Assembly: GCF_014648475.1 (NCBI RefSeq)
Contig: NZ_BMRE01000051.1
Location: forward strand, 1 to 62,325
Length of the DNA stretch: 62,325 nt
Direction of reading: 5' to 3'
From: Lentzea flava
GTDB lineage: Bacteria > Actinomycetota > Actinomycetes > Mycobacteriales > Pseudonocardiaceae
Shown here: positions 52,576-60,645 of the stretch, one piece after another
How the letters are laid out: every line of letters starts with the position of its first letter
Numbering within the stretch: position 1 is the first letter of the stretch
Made by a program: the position numbers and the translations under genes
The notes under the pieces: model-generated
Databases searched by the model: none
Told to the model about the DNA's origin: nothing
The model's input: the letters and a program-made list of their open reading frames with translations, nothing else

Positions 52576-53022
52576 TCAACAAGATGGGCCGGAGGTGACC
52601 TTCGTGAAGGTGAGCGGTCCCTCGCCCTCGCCGACCAGCGTGCCGCCGGCGTCGAAGAAGCGGACGTGGTGCGCTGTCTCGAAACTCTTTGCTCGCAGGG
52701 ATTTCAGCTCCGCCTTGCCGGTCATGTCGGCGTGCCCTGCAGGGGTTCCCGCGCCGTCGAAGAACTCGACGGTCACCTCGTAGGTCCAGGTCCGGTTGCC
52801 GGTGCGCCGCCAGTCGCCGCGGCCGAACGCCCGCGCACCCTCGAGCTGCCCTTCGTGGCAGAACCCGCGGGACCGGTAGGTCTGCCAGACCTTCTCGACC
52901 TGTCCCCCGCCGAAGTCGATCTCGGTGAGCCACACGCCCACCGGTGGGCACGGCGCGGCGGATGCCGTGCCCACCGGCGCCACGAGCAGGACGCCCGCGA
53001 GCAGCGCCGCGACCCGCTTCAC
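52576..53022 (-). CDS. Secreted protein, paralogue B of a tandem pair
   Basis: A 148-residue exported protein: signal peptide VKRVAALLAGVLLVAPVGTASA, then a small beta-rich domain with PVGVWLTEIDFGGGQVEKVW, GRGDWRRTGNRTWTYEVT and a C-terminal Cys. It clearly resembles its neighbour at 53019 (shared VGVW-T-IDFGGGQ, EFFDGAG/IFYDLDG, LTFT-V end with Cys). The two overlap by 4 bases (GTGA). The fold may be a lipocalin or allene-oxide-cyclase-like barrel, but I cannot assign a family. Confidence 0.72.
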   Translation of the reverse strand: MKRVAALLAGVLLVAPVGTASAAPCPPVGVWLTEIDFGGGQVEKVWQTYRSRGFCHEGQLEGARAFGRGDWRRTGNRTWTYEVTVEFFDGAGTPAGHADMTGKAELKSLRAKSFETAHHVRFFDAGGTLVGEGEGPLTFTKVTSGPSC

Positions 53023-53540
53023 GGCTTGGCCGGGCACGGCGGGTCCTGCCGGGAGACCAGGGTGAAGGTCAGGTAGTCCGTCCCCTCGCCGAGGACGTTG
53101 CCGTTCTTGTCGAACGCCTTCGAGTAGTGCAGCGACTTGAACGTGGTCCCCGTGATGGTCGCGTCGCCGCGCATCTCGGCATGCCCGTTGAAGTTCCCGT
53201 CGAGGTCGTAGAAGATCTCGACCACCGCGTAGGAGAACTTGTTGGTGCCGGCGGGCTTCCACGAACCCTTGCCGTAGCCCAGGTAGCCGTTGTCGGACTT
53301 CGCACGGTGGCAGAGCTCGTGCTTCGACGTGTAGGAGTGCGTCACGTTGACCATCTGCCCGCCACCGAAGTCGATCGTGGTCTTCCACACGCCGACCGGA
53401 AGTGTGTTGCGAACAGTGGTTTCCTGCGCTCCTCCCACCGGGTTCGTGCTCATGCCCGCCGACGCGACGCCGACCGGCACGAACACGAGCCCGACCGCGG
53501 ATAAGAGCGCCGCTGTCTTGGTACGCCAGTTTCTCGACAT
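53019..53540 (-). CDS. Secreted protein, paralogue A of a tandem pair
   Basis: A 173-residue exported protein with a signal peptide (KTAALLSAVGLVFVPVGVASA) and the same beta-rich domain as its downstream neighbour: LPVGVWKTTIDFGGGQMVNV, GYGKGSWKPAGTNKFSYAVV, GHAEMRGDATITGTTF, and a Cys near the end (DPPCPAKP). Start ATG 53540 follows GAGGACG. Extracytoplasmic enzymes are unusual in PKS clusters; with the exported flavin oxidase at 60646 it may act on the secreted product or be a carrier or immunity protein. Confidence 0.72.
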   Translation of the reverse strand: MSRNWRTKTAALLSAVGLVFVPVGVASAGMSTNPVGGAQETTVRNTLPVGVWKTTIDFGGGQMVNVTHSYTSKHELCHRAKSDNGYLGYGKGSWKPAGTNKFSYAVVEIFYDLDGNFNGHAEMRGDATITGTTFKSLHYSKAFDKNGNVLGEGTDYLTFTLVSRQDPPCPAKP

Positions 53541-53612
53541 GCTCACCGTCCTCTGTGGCCAAACAGGATTCGGTGAGAGGGTCGCCCGGCGACCTCGACA
53601 GCAGGTCGAACG

Positions 53613-54488
53613 TCAGCGGAAGTCCTCCACGTGATCGCGCGCCCACTCAGCGTAGGTGCGGCCGGGCTTCCCGGTCGCCAGGCCGAAACCGGGCAGCGGC
53701 TTCATGAGTTCCGAGTAGTCCTGGTCGGAGTAACCCTCGTCGCCGGAGCCGGCGCCACCGTCGTAGTCGACGAACCCGAGCAACAGGTCCGCGCTCTCGG
53801 CGGCGAAACCGCCCATCCCCTTGAGGATCTCCCGCGCCTCCTCGCGCGAGACCTCCTCGTAGCGCACCTCTTCGCCGAGTGCGTCCGCGATCGCCTCGAC
53901 CTGACCGCGCACGGTCAGCTGCTCGGGGCCGCTCAGCGTGTACGCCTGGCCGACGTGCTTGTCCTCCAGCAGCGCCACCACGGCGACCTCTGCGATGTCC
54001 GCCTCGTGGATCGGGGCGCCACCGAGGTCGTCGCCGAACGGGTACCGCACGGTCCGCGACTCCTTGATCATCGGACCCCAGATCGGCAGCATGTTCGTCA
54101 TGAACTCGCCGGGCCGCACGTGGGTCCACTCGAGCCCGGACTCCTCGACCGCGCGCTCGACGCGGGCGTGGTAGTCGGTGTCGAAGCCGAGCGTCACGGC
54201 CGCGCCGGACAGCACGACGATGCGCCGCACGCCCGCCTGCTTCGCGAGGTCGACGACCTCGGCCGCCGTTTCCGGCTGCGGGAACAGGAAGAGCTTCTCC
54301 ACGCCGTCGAGGGCGGGCCCGAGCGACGCGGGCTGCAGGAGGTCACCCTGGACGACCTCGACGCCCTCGGGCAATCCGGCCTTGGCCGGGTTGCGGGTCA
54401 GCGCCCGGACCGACTCGCCCGCCTGCACGAGCTGGTCGACGACGTGCCGTCCGACCAGACCCGTCGCACCGGTTACCAAGATCGTCAT
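53613..54488 (-). CDS. NmrA-like NAD(P)H-binding oxidoreductase
   Basis: A 291-residue atypical SDR with TILVTGATGLVGRHVVDQL at the N-terminus and VLSGAAVTLGFDTDYHARVE, HVRPGEFMTNML, typical of NmrA/quinone oxidoreductase-like proteins. Start ATG 54488 has GAGGAG upstream. It could be a quinone reductase or polyketide ketoreductase; not a sugar enzyme by pattern. It lies between the secreted pair and a P450 on the same strand but 69 bases from the P450 stop. Confidence 0.8.
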   Translation of the reverse strand: MTILVTGATGLVGRHVVDQLVQAGESVRALTRNPAKAGLPEGVEVVQGDLLQPASLGPALDGVEKLFLFPQPETAAEVVDLAKQAGVRRIVVLSGAAVTLGFDTDYHARVERAVEESGLEWTHVRPGEFMTNMLPIWGPMIKESRTVRYPFGDDLGGAPIHEADIAEVAVVALLEDKHVGQAYTLSGPEQLTVRGQVEAIADALGEEVRYEEVSREEAREILKGMGGFAAESADLLLGFVDYDGGAGSGDEGYSDQDYSELMKPLPGFGLATGKPGRTYAEWARDHVEDFR

Positions 54489-54557
54489 GACTGATGCTCC
54501 TCGCCTTTTTGTGCTGGTCAACTCAACGTAGACCGTATTTAGGTCACTTTATGACCG

Positions 54558-55757
54558 CTATTGGAACCGAACGGGAAGTTCTTTGAGCCCGCGCATGAAG
54601 AAGGTCGGCGGGCAGTAGGTCAGCTCGGCAGGATCGACGGCGAGCGCCAGGTCCGGGCACCGCTGCAACAGCGCCCTGATCCCGATCGCGCCTTCGAGCC
54701 GTGCGAGCGGCGCGCCGAGACAGTGGTGGACGCCGAAGCCGAACCCGAAGTGCGCCCGCGCCTCCCGCAGGTCGCGGCTGATGTCGAAGCTGTCCGGGTT
54801 CGGGAAGCGCTTGGGGTCGCGGGACGACGACGACTGGCCGATCATGATGACCTCGCCCTCGCCGATCACCGTGCCGGCGATGTCGATGGGCTCCTTGGTG
54901 TAGCGCAACGCGGCGAACTCGACCGGGCCGTCGTAGCGCAGCACCTCCTCCACCGCGGTGTCGAGCAACGACCAGTCGGCACGCAGCGCGGCGAGCTGCT
55001 CGGGGTGGCGCAGCAACGCGAGCGTGCCGCTGGCGATGAGGTTCGCCGTCGACTCGTGGCCGCCGACGAGCAGCAGGAACGACATGCCGAGCAGCTCGTC
55101 GGACGAGAGCGAGTCGCCGTTCTCGTCGGTGGTGTTCACCAGCGCGCCGATCAGGTCGTCGCACGGAGTGCGGCGCTTGTCCTCGATCAGCGCGGCCAGG
55201 TACTCGGTCAGTCCGCGCTGCGCGGCCTCGCCGTCCTCCGGCGTCGCGGGCGCGGACAGGTCGGCCGACCACTTGTGGAACGCAGCGCGGTCGGCGAACG
55301 GGACACCGATCAGTTCGCAAATCACCTGCAGCGGCAACGGAAGCGCGTACGACGACACGAGATCGGCCTGCCCCTGCGGCACCATCGCGTCCAGCAGCTC
55401 GGCGGCGAGCTCCTCGATCCGCGGCTGCAGCGACTGCATGCGGCGCACGGTGAACTCCCGTGCCACCAGCTTGCGCAGCCGCGTGTGGTCCGGCGGGTCC
55501 GCCTGCAGCATGGTCTTGCCGACCACGGCGCGGCCCAGGCTGTCCCACGCCTTCAGGTACTTCATGTCGTTGCTCAGCCGCGGGTCGGTGAACGCGGCCT
55601 TGGCCTCGTCGTAGCCGGTGATGATCCAGCACGACCTGCCGTCGAGCACACGCGCCCGGTGCACCGGACCGCGCTCGCGCAGCTCGGCGAACAACGGGTA
55701 GGGGTCGGCGGCGAAAGCGGAGTTCGCCCCGGTCAAATCCGCTTCTGTCGTGTCCAT
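54558..55757 (-). CDS. Cytochrome P450, third, next to the glycosyltransferase
   Basis: A 399-residue P450 with LLLVGGHESTANLIAS, TAVEEVLRYDGPVEF and a true heme Cys in FGFGVHHCLGAPLARLEG. P450-like partners of glycosyltransferases (AknT, DesVIII, EryCII) lack this Cys, so in spite of its position this is likely a catalyst rather than an activator. ATG 55757 (MDTTEADLTG) fits the family. Substrate unknown. Confidence 0.9.
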   Translation of the reverse strand: MDTTEADLTGANSAFAADPYPLFAELRERGPVHRARVLDGRSCWIITGYDEAKAAFTDPRLSNDMKYLKAWDSLGRAVVGKTMLQADPPDHTRLRKLVAREFTVRRMQSLQPRIEELAAELLDAMVPQGQADLVSSYALPLPLQVICELIGVPFADRAAFHKWSADLSAPATPEDGEAAQRGLTEYLAALIEDKRRTPCDDLIGALVNTTDENGDSLSSDELLGMSFLLLVGGHESTANLIASGTLALLRHPEQLAALRADWSLLDTAVEEVLRYDGPVEFAALRYTKEPIDIAGTVIGEGEVIMIGQSSSSRDPKRFPNPDSFDISRDLREARAHFGFGFGVHHCLGAPLARLEGAIGIRALLQRCPDLALAVDPAELTYCPPTFFMRGLKELPVRFQ

Positions 55758-55806
55758 GCGGCGAAGGTAGGACCCGGCGCTCAACTCCCGCTTGGGCGCG
55801 CGAAAG

Positions 55807-55864
55807 GTGCCGTCAGGGGCACCCCTCACCGCGCGGACACGACGAGGGGTGCCCCTGACGGCAC
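55807..55864. terminator. 21-bp inverted repeat, terminator of the 46-residue gene
   Basis: GTGCCGTCAGGGGCACCCCTC (55807-55827) pairs perfectly with 55844-55864 around a 16-base loop. It lies 13 bases after the small gene and 50 bases upstream of the P450 start, so it may terminate one and insulate or regulate the other. Confidence 0.8.
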
Positions 55865-55877
55865 TCTGGAGAGGTCG

Positions 55878-56018
55878 CTACCGCGTCGCGGGCTCGTCCT
55901 CGGCGGCGCCGTCGAGGTGAATCGGCGGCGGGACGACGAAGACGAGCGGTGGAACGACAAAGATGCCCATGACCACAAGAGGCATGGGCCGCAGCGACAC
56001 GTCGACCGGTTCGGTCAT
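55878..56018 (-). CDS. 46-residue hydrophobic small protein
   Basis: ATG 56018 is 8 bases from GAGGAG on the minus strand. The product begins MTEPVDVSLRPMPLVVMGIF, continues with a Val/Pro-rich hydrophobic run (VVPPLVFVVPPPIHLDG) and ends acidic (AAEDEPATR). The run could span a membrane once, though its five prolines are unusual. No family recognised. It is divergent from the glycosyltransferase gene and followed by a large hairpin. Confidence 0.6.
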   Translation of the reverse strand: MTEPVDVSLRPMPLVVMGIFVVPPLVFVVPPPIHLDGAAEDEPATR

Positions 56019-56171
56019 CGGCATTGCTCCTCGTTCGGGGACCCTTCCGCGTCACGGTGCGCAGCCCGGCTCGACGGGCGCTCGCGCGCGGCTCGCTGCG
56101 CCCGCGTTCAAGTACGCGTCCAGCGCGCACCGGCACCGTTCACCTCCGCCACCACTCTGCGAGGAGCTCTC

Positions 56172-57443
56172 ATGCGCGTCTTGGTCACCCAGTGGCCCAA
56201 CCCATCACACCTGTACGCGTCGATCCCGATGCTGTGGGCGTTGCAGGGCGCCGGCCACGAGGTGGTCGTCGCCTCGCACCCCGACCTCGCCGCCGCGACC
56301 ACGCGCGCGGGGCTGACGGCCGTGTCGCTCGGCACGCCGGACACGGTGCCCGGACTGACGCTCGAGAACTACGGCAAGTACGACCTGCCGCAGGAGCACC
56401 GCGACAAGTTCCGGGAACCGCTGGGGCTCACGCCGGAGGACTACGACGTCTGGGAGATCTGCAGCACCTACCACCAGATCGGGCTGCACATCCTGCACCC
56501 GCCCGGCGGGCCCAGCGCGCTCGCCGACCACCTCGTCGACTTCGCGCTGCGGTGGCGGCCGGACCTCGTGATCTGGGAACCGGAGATGGCGGCCTCGCCG
56601 ATCGCGGCCAGGCTGTGCGGGGCCGCCCACGCCAGGATGGTGTGGGGCCTCGACTACTCGGGCTGGATGGAGGAGCGGTTCGCGGCGCGGCGGGCCGAGG
56701 TCGCCGCGGCCGGGCTCACCGACCCGTTGCTGGACGCGGTAGAGCCGATCGCGGCGCAGTACGGCGTCGAGGTCGACGACGAGCTGCTGTACGGGCAGTG
56801 GACCATCGACCCGACGCCGCCCGCCATGCGGCTGCCGACGCGGCAACGGGTCGTGCCGCACCGCCGCGTGCCCTACACCGGCATCGGCACGATCCCGGAC
56901 TGGATCTACCCGAAGCCGCAGCGGCCGCGGGTCGCCGTGTCGCTCGGCGCGTCGGTGCGGGAGCACGCCGCGGGCAACGACCTGATCGGCACGCTGCTGG
57001 AGATGCTCGGCGGGCTCGACGTCGAGGTCGTCGCCACGCTGAACGCCGCGCAGCTGGAGGGCTACACCGTGCCCGGCAACGTGCGCACCGTCGACTTCCT
57101 GCCGCTCAACCAGCTCCTGCCGACCTGCTCGGCGCTCATCCACCACGGCGGTGGCGGCACGTTCACCTCCGCGGTGGCGCACCAGGTGCCGCAGCTCGTC
57201 GTGCCGAACACCGGTGGCGTCGAGGCCCCGTTCTACGCCAGGCGCATCACCGACAGCGGCGCGGGGATCATCCTGGACGCGGACAACCTCGACGTCGACG
57301 AGCTGCGCAAGCAGCTGATGCGGGTGATCGAGGGCCCGTCGTTCGCCGAGGGCGCCCGGCGGCTGCACGCGGACTGGCTCGCGATGCCCAGCCCCAACGA
57401 CGTCGTCCCGTCCATCGAGAAGCTGACGGCGCAGCACCGATGA
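56172..57443 (+). CDS. GT1-family deoxysugar glycosyltransferase
   Basis: Transfers the NDP-deoxysugar to the aglycone. The 423-residue GT-B protein starts MRVLVTQWPNPSHLYASIPM and has the nucleotide-sugar motif LPTCSALIHHGGGGTFTSAV near residue 325 and QLVVPNTGGVEAPFYARRI, as in AknS/EryCIII relatives. ATG 56172 follows GAGGAG. It is the only glycosyltransferase in the window, coupled to three sugar genes downstream by 4-base overlaps. Confidence 0.93.
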   Translation: MRVLVTQWPNPSHLYASIPMLWALQGAGHEVVVASHPDLAAATTRAGLTAVSLGTPDTVPGLTLENYGKYDLPQEHRDKFREPLGLTPEDYDVWEICSTYHQIGLHILHPPGGPSALADHLVDFALRWRPDLVIWEPEMAASPIAARLCGAAHARMVWGLDYSGWMEERFAARRAEVAAAGLTDPLLDAVEPIAAQYGVEVDDELLYGQWTIDPTPPAMRLPTRQRVVPHRRVPYTGIGTIPDWIYPKPQRPRVAVSLGASVREHAAGNDLIGTLLEMLGGLDVEVVATLNAAQLEGYTVPGNVRTVDFLPLNQLLPTCSALIHHGGGGTFTSAVAHQVPQLVVPNTGGVEAPFYARRITDSGAGIILDADNLDVDELRKQLMRVIEGPSFAEGARRLHADWLAMPSPNDVVPSIEKLTAQHR

Positions 57444-58267
57444 AGATCCTCGTGCTGGGAGGGACCGGCTTCGTCGGACGGCACGTCCGTGACGCGCTGC
57501 ACCGAGCGGGCCACGACGTGCTGTCCGTCTCGCGCGGCACCGGCGTCGACCTGATGACCGCGGACCTGGCGCCCGTCGTCGACGGGTGCGACGTCGTCGT
57601 GAACGCGGCGGGCAGCGTGTGGCTCGCGACCGAGCAGCAGATGCTGGAGGCGAACGCGGCACTGGTCGACCGGCTCGTGAAAGCGTTGTCCGGTCAGCGT
57701 TTCGTTCAGCTCGGCACGGTGCACGAGTACGGGTCCGGCGTCGCCGGCCGCGGCACCACCGAGACGCAGCCGACGATTCCGCTGACGCCGTACGGCAAGT
57801 CGAAGCTGATCGGCACCACGGCCGCGCTGGACAGCGGGCGGGACGTCGTGGTGCTGCGGGTCTCGAACGTCATCGGTCCCGGTGTGCCGAAGGGCAGCCT
57901 GATGCGGACCGTCGCGGACCACCTCGCCTCCGGGTCGGACGCGCCGCTGACGTTCGGCTCGCTGCGGGCGTGGCGGGACTACGTCGACGCCCGTGACGTC
58001 GCGGACGCCGTGCTGCGCGCCGTCACCGCGCCCGTCACCGGTGAGGTGATCAACATCGGCAGCGGTGCGGCCGTGCGGACCAGGACGCTCGTCGAACGGA
58101 TGGTCGCGTTGAGCGGCAGGGGTGTCGCGATCGTCGAGGACGCGGCGGGCGGTCGCGCCGACACGGAGTGGCTGCAGCTGGACATCGTCAAGGCGGACAG
58201 GCTGCTCGGCTGGCGCCCGCGGCGCGGGCTCGACGAGTCGCTGCGCGACTTGCTCGCCGCCGCATGA
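57440..58267 (+). CDS. NDP-hexose 4-ketoreductase
   Basis: Extended SDR of 275 residues that reduces C-4 of the deoxysugar in the last step before transfer (UrdZ3/UrdR role). LVLGGTGFVGRHVRDALHRA binds the cofactor; the catalytic Tyr-Lys is in LTPYGKSKLIGTTAA, preceded by QLGTVHEYGSG with the Thr/Ser site. It overlaps the glycosyltransferase stop (ATGA). The stereochemistry at C-4 cannot be read. Confidence 0.88.
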   Translation: MKILVLGGTGFVGRHVRDALHRAGHDVLSVSRGTGVDLMTADLAPVVDGCDVVVNAAGSVWLATEQQMLEANAALVDRLVKALSGQRFVQLGTVHEYGSGVAGRGTTETQPTIPLTPYGKSKLIGTTAALDSGRDVVVLRVSNVIGPGVPKGSLMRTVADHLASGSDAPLTFGSLRAWRDYVDARDVADAVLRAVTAPVTGEVINIGSGAAVRTRTLVERMVALSGRGVAIVEDAAGGRADTEWLQLDIVKADRLLGWRPRRGLDESLRDLLAAA

Positions 58268-58296
58268 CCACGCACACCGAAGAAGGGGAAGCACAG

Positions 58297-59601
58297 ATGA
58301 GCGAGCACAAGGCGCTGGTACTCGACGAGGTCCGCAAGTTCCACCAGGAGCAACAGCCCGCCGGCGGTTTCGTCCCCGGTGTCACCGAGATCTGGCCGTC
58401 CGGTGCCGTGCTGGACGAGGACGACCGGGTGGCACTGGTGGAGGCGGCGCTGGAGATGCGCATCGCCGCCGGGTTCACCTCGCGCAAGTTCGAGTCGTCG
58501 TTCGCGCGCAAGCTCAAGCGGCGCAAGGCACACCTGACGAACTCAGGGTCGTCGGCGAACCTGCTGGCGGTGTCCGCGCTCACCTCGCCGTTGCTGGAGG
58601 ACGCGCGGCTGAAGCCGGGTGACGAGGTCATCACCGTCGCGTGCGGCTTCCCCACCACGGTGAACCCGATCCTCCAAAACGGACTGATCCCGGTCTTCGT
58701 CGACGTCGACCTCGCGACCTACAACACGACCGTCGACAGGGTCGCCGCCGCGATCGGGCCGAAGACGCGCGCGATCATCATCGCGCACGCGCTCGGAAAC
58801 CCGTTCCCCGTCCGGGAGATCGCCGAGCTCGCGACCGAGCACGAGCTGTTCCTGATCGAGGACAACTGCGACGCCGTCGGGTCGCTCTACGACGGGCAGA
58901 TCACCGGCTCGTTCGGCGACTTCACCACGGTCAGCTTCTACCCCGCGCACCACCTGACGATGGGCGAGGGCGGCTGCGTGCTGACCTCGAACCTCACCCT
59001 CGCGCGGATCGTCGAGTCCATGCGCGACTGGGGCCGCGACTGCTGGTGCGAGCCGGGCGAGAGCAACAAGTGCCTCAAGCGGTTCGACTACCAGATGGGC
59101 ACGCTGCCCGCGGGCTACGACCACAAGTACATCTTCTCGCACGTCGGTTACAACCTGAAGACGACCGACCTGCAGGCCGCGCTCGGGCTGACGCAGCTCG
59201 CGAAGATCGACGAGTTCTGCGCGGCACGGCGGCACAACTGGAACCGGCTGCGCGCGGCGCTCGACGGCGTGCCGCACCTGCTGCTGCCGGAGGCCACGCC
59301 GAAGAGCGACCCGAGCTGGTTCGGGTTCGTGCTCACGGTGCTGCCGGACGCACCGTTCAAGCGCGCGGACCTGATCGCCTTCCTGGAGGACCGCAAGATC
59401 GGCACGCGCAGGCTGTTCGCGGGCAACCTGACCCGCCACCCCGCCTACATCGGGCAGCCGTACCGGGTCGTCGGCGACCTGACCAACAGCGACATCATCA
59501 CCGAGCAGACCTTCTGGGTCGGCATCTACCCCGGCCTGACCGACGAGATGATCGACTACATCGCGTCCTCGGTGAAGGAGTTCGTGGGGCAGCCGCGATG
59601 A
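58297..59601 (+). CDS. [2Fe-2S] PLP-type NDP-4-keto-6-deoxyhexose 3-dehydrase
   Basis: Removes the C-3 hydroxyl (E1/SpnQ/UrdQ family). The Lys that holds PLP in aminotransferases is His 218 in SFYPAHHLTMGEGG. The cluster motif C-x57-C-x-C-x7-C is complete: from EDNCDAVG to RDCWCEPGESNKC. This separates it from ColD, which lacks the cluster. ATG 58297 has AAGGGG at 8 bases; ATG 58264, overlapping the previous stop, is an alternative giving 11 more residues. The enzyme needs a reductase; no dedicated one is next to it. Confidence 0.94.
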   Translation: MSEHKALVLDEVRKFHQEQQPAGGFVPGVTEIWPSGAVLDEDDRVALVEAALEMRIAAGFTSRKFESSFARKLKRRKAHLTNSGSSANLLAVSALTSPLLEDARLKPGDEVITVACGFPTTVNPILQNGLIPVFVDVDLATYNTTVDRVAAAIGPKTRAIIIAHALGNPFPVREIAELATEHELFLIEDNCDAVGSLYDGQITGSFGDFTTVSFYPAHHLTMGEGGCVLTSNLTLARIVESMRDWGRDCWCEPGESNKCLKRFDYQMGTLPAGYDHKYIFSHVGYNLKTTDLQAALGLTQLAKIDEFCAARRHNWNRLRAALDGVPHLLLPEATPKSDPSWFGFVLTVLPDAPFKRADLIAFLEDRKIGTRRLFAGNLTRHPAYIGQPYRVVGDLTNSDIITEQTFWVGIYPGLTDEMIDYIASSVKEFVGQPR

Positions 59602-60554
59602 CCGCACCCGTCCGGATCGGGGTGCTGGGCTGCTCGGCGTTCGCGCGACGCCGGATGATCCCGGCGTTCCTCGCCTCCGCCGACGTCACGCTGGCCGCGG
59701 TGGCCAGCAGGGACTCCGCGAAGGCCGAGGCACTGGCTGCGGAGCTCGGCTGCCACGCGGTGCACGGGTACGAGGCGCTGCTCGCGGATCCCGGGATCGA
59801 CGCCGTGTACACGCCGTTGCCCGCCGCCCTGCACGCCGAGTGGGTGGAGGCGGCGCTGCTGGCGGGCAAGCACGTGCTCGCGGAGAAGCCGCTCACGCTG
59901 AACCGGGACCGCACCGCGGCGTTGCTGGAGCTCGCCGGCGAACGCGGTCTCGCGTTGCTGGAGAACGTGATGTTCGTGCACCACAGCCAGCACGCGACGG
60001 TGCGCAAGCTGGTGGCGGACGGGATGATCGGCGAGCTGCGGTCGTTCCGCGCCGAGTTCGCGATCCCCCGCCAGCCAGACGGCGACATCCGCTACAACCC
60101 GGAGCTGGGCGGCGGAGCGTTGTGGGACACAGGTGTCTACCCGGTCCGCGCCGCGCTGCACCTGCTCGACTCCGAGCTCACGGTCGCGGGCGCGACGCTG
60201 ACGGGCCCCGGTTTCGCCGTCGACACCAGGGGTGCGGCACTTCTGTCCACTGTGGATGGAGTACCCGCGCAGCTCGCGTTCGGCCTGGAACACGGCTATC
60301 GCAACACCTACGAGCTCAGCGGCACCGAGGGACGCATCACCGTGGAACGCGTCTTCACGCCGCCCGCCGACTACGCGCCGACCGTGCTGCTGGAGCGGGA
60401 CTCCGTGCCGCACCGCATCACGCTGCCGGTGGACGACCAGGTCGCGAACACGGTCGCGGCCTTCGCGGCGGCGGTCCGCGTCGGCGCCGCCCCGCACGAC
60501 AACTACCTGGAGCAGGCACGACTGCTCGAAGAGATCCGGATCGCCGCGCTGTAG
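59598..60554 (+). CDS. NDP-hexose 3-ketoreductase (Gfo/Idh/MocA)
   Basis: Reduces the 3-keto group made by 2,3-dehydratase (UrdT/TylC1/KijD10 role). The 318 residues have an N-terminal Rossmann motif IGVLGCSAFARRRMIPAFL, the cofactor and catalytic Lys in KHVLAEKPLTLNR (EKP) and the substrate segment GGGALWDTGVYPVRAA. It overlaps the dehydrase stop by 4 bases and ends the sugar operon. Confidence 0.92.
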   Translation: MTAPVRIGVLGCSAFARRRMIPAFLASADVTLAAVASRDSAKAEALAAELGCHAVHGYEALLADPGIDAVYTPLPAALHAEWVEAALLAGKHVLAEKPLTLNRDRTAALLELAGERGLALLENVMFVHHSQHATVRKLVADGMIGELRSFRAEFAIPRQPDGDIRYNPELGGGALWDTGVYPVRAALHLLDSELTVAGATLTGPGFAVDTRGAALLSTVDGVPAQLAFGLEHGYRNTYELSGTEGRITVERVFTPPADYAPTVLLERDSVPHRITLPVDDQVANTVAAFAAAVRVGAAPHDNYLEQARLLEEIRIAAL

Positions 60555-60645
60555 ACCGTGTCAATCGGGAGTACAGCGGGATCCGAGGAACCGGGCATCT
60601 ACTTGCCGCGACACAGTCCCACGACCCGCTGAAAGCTGGTACACG

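Noticed and set aside
54561..56171. Upstream extension of the glycosyltransferase frame
   Set aside because: It is antisense to the third P450; GAGGAG and the family N-terminus fix the start at 56172.
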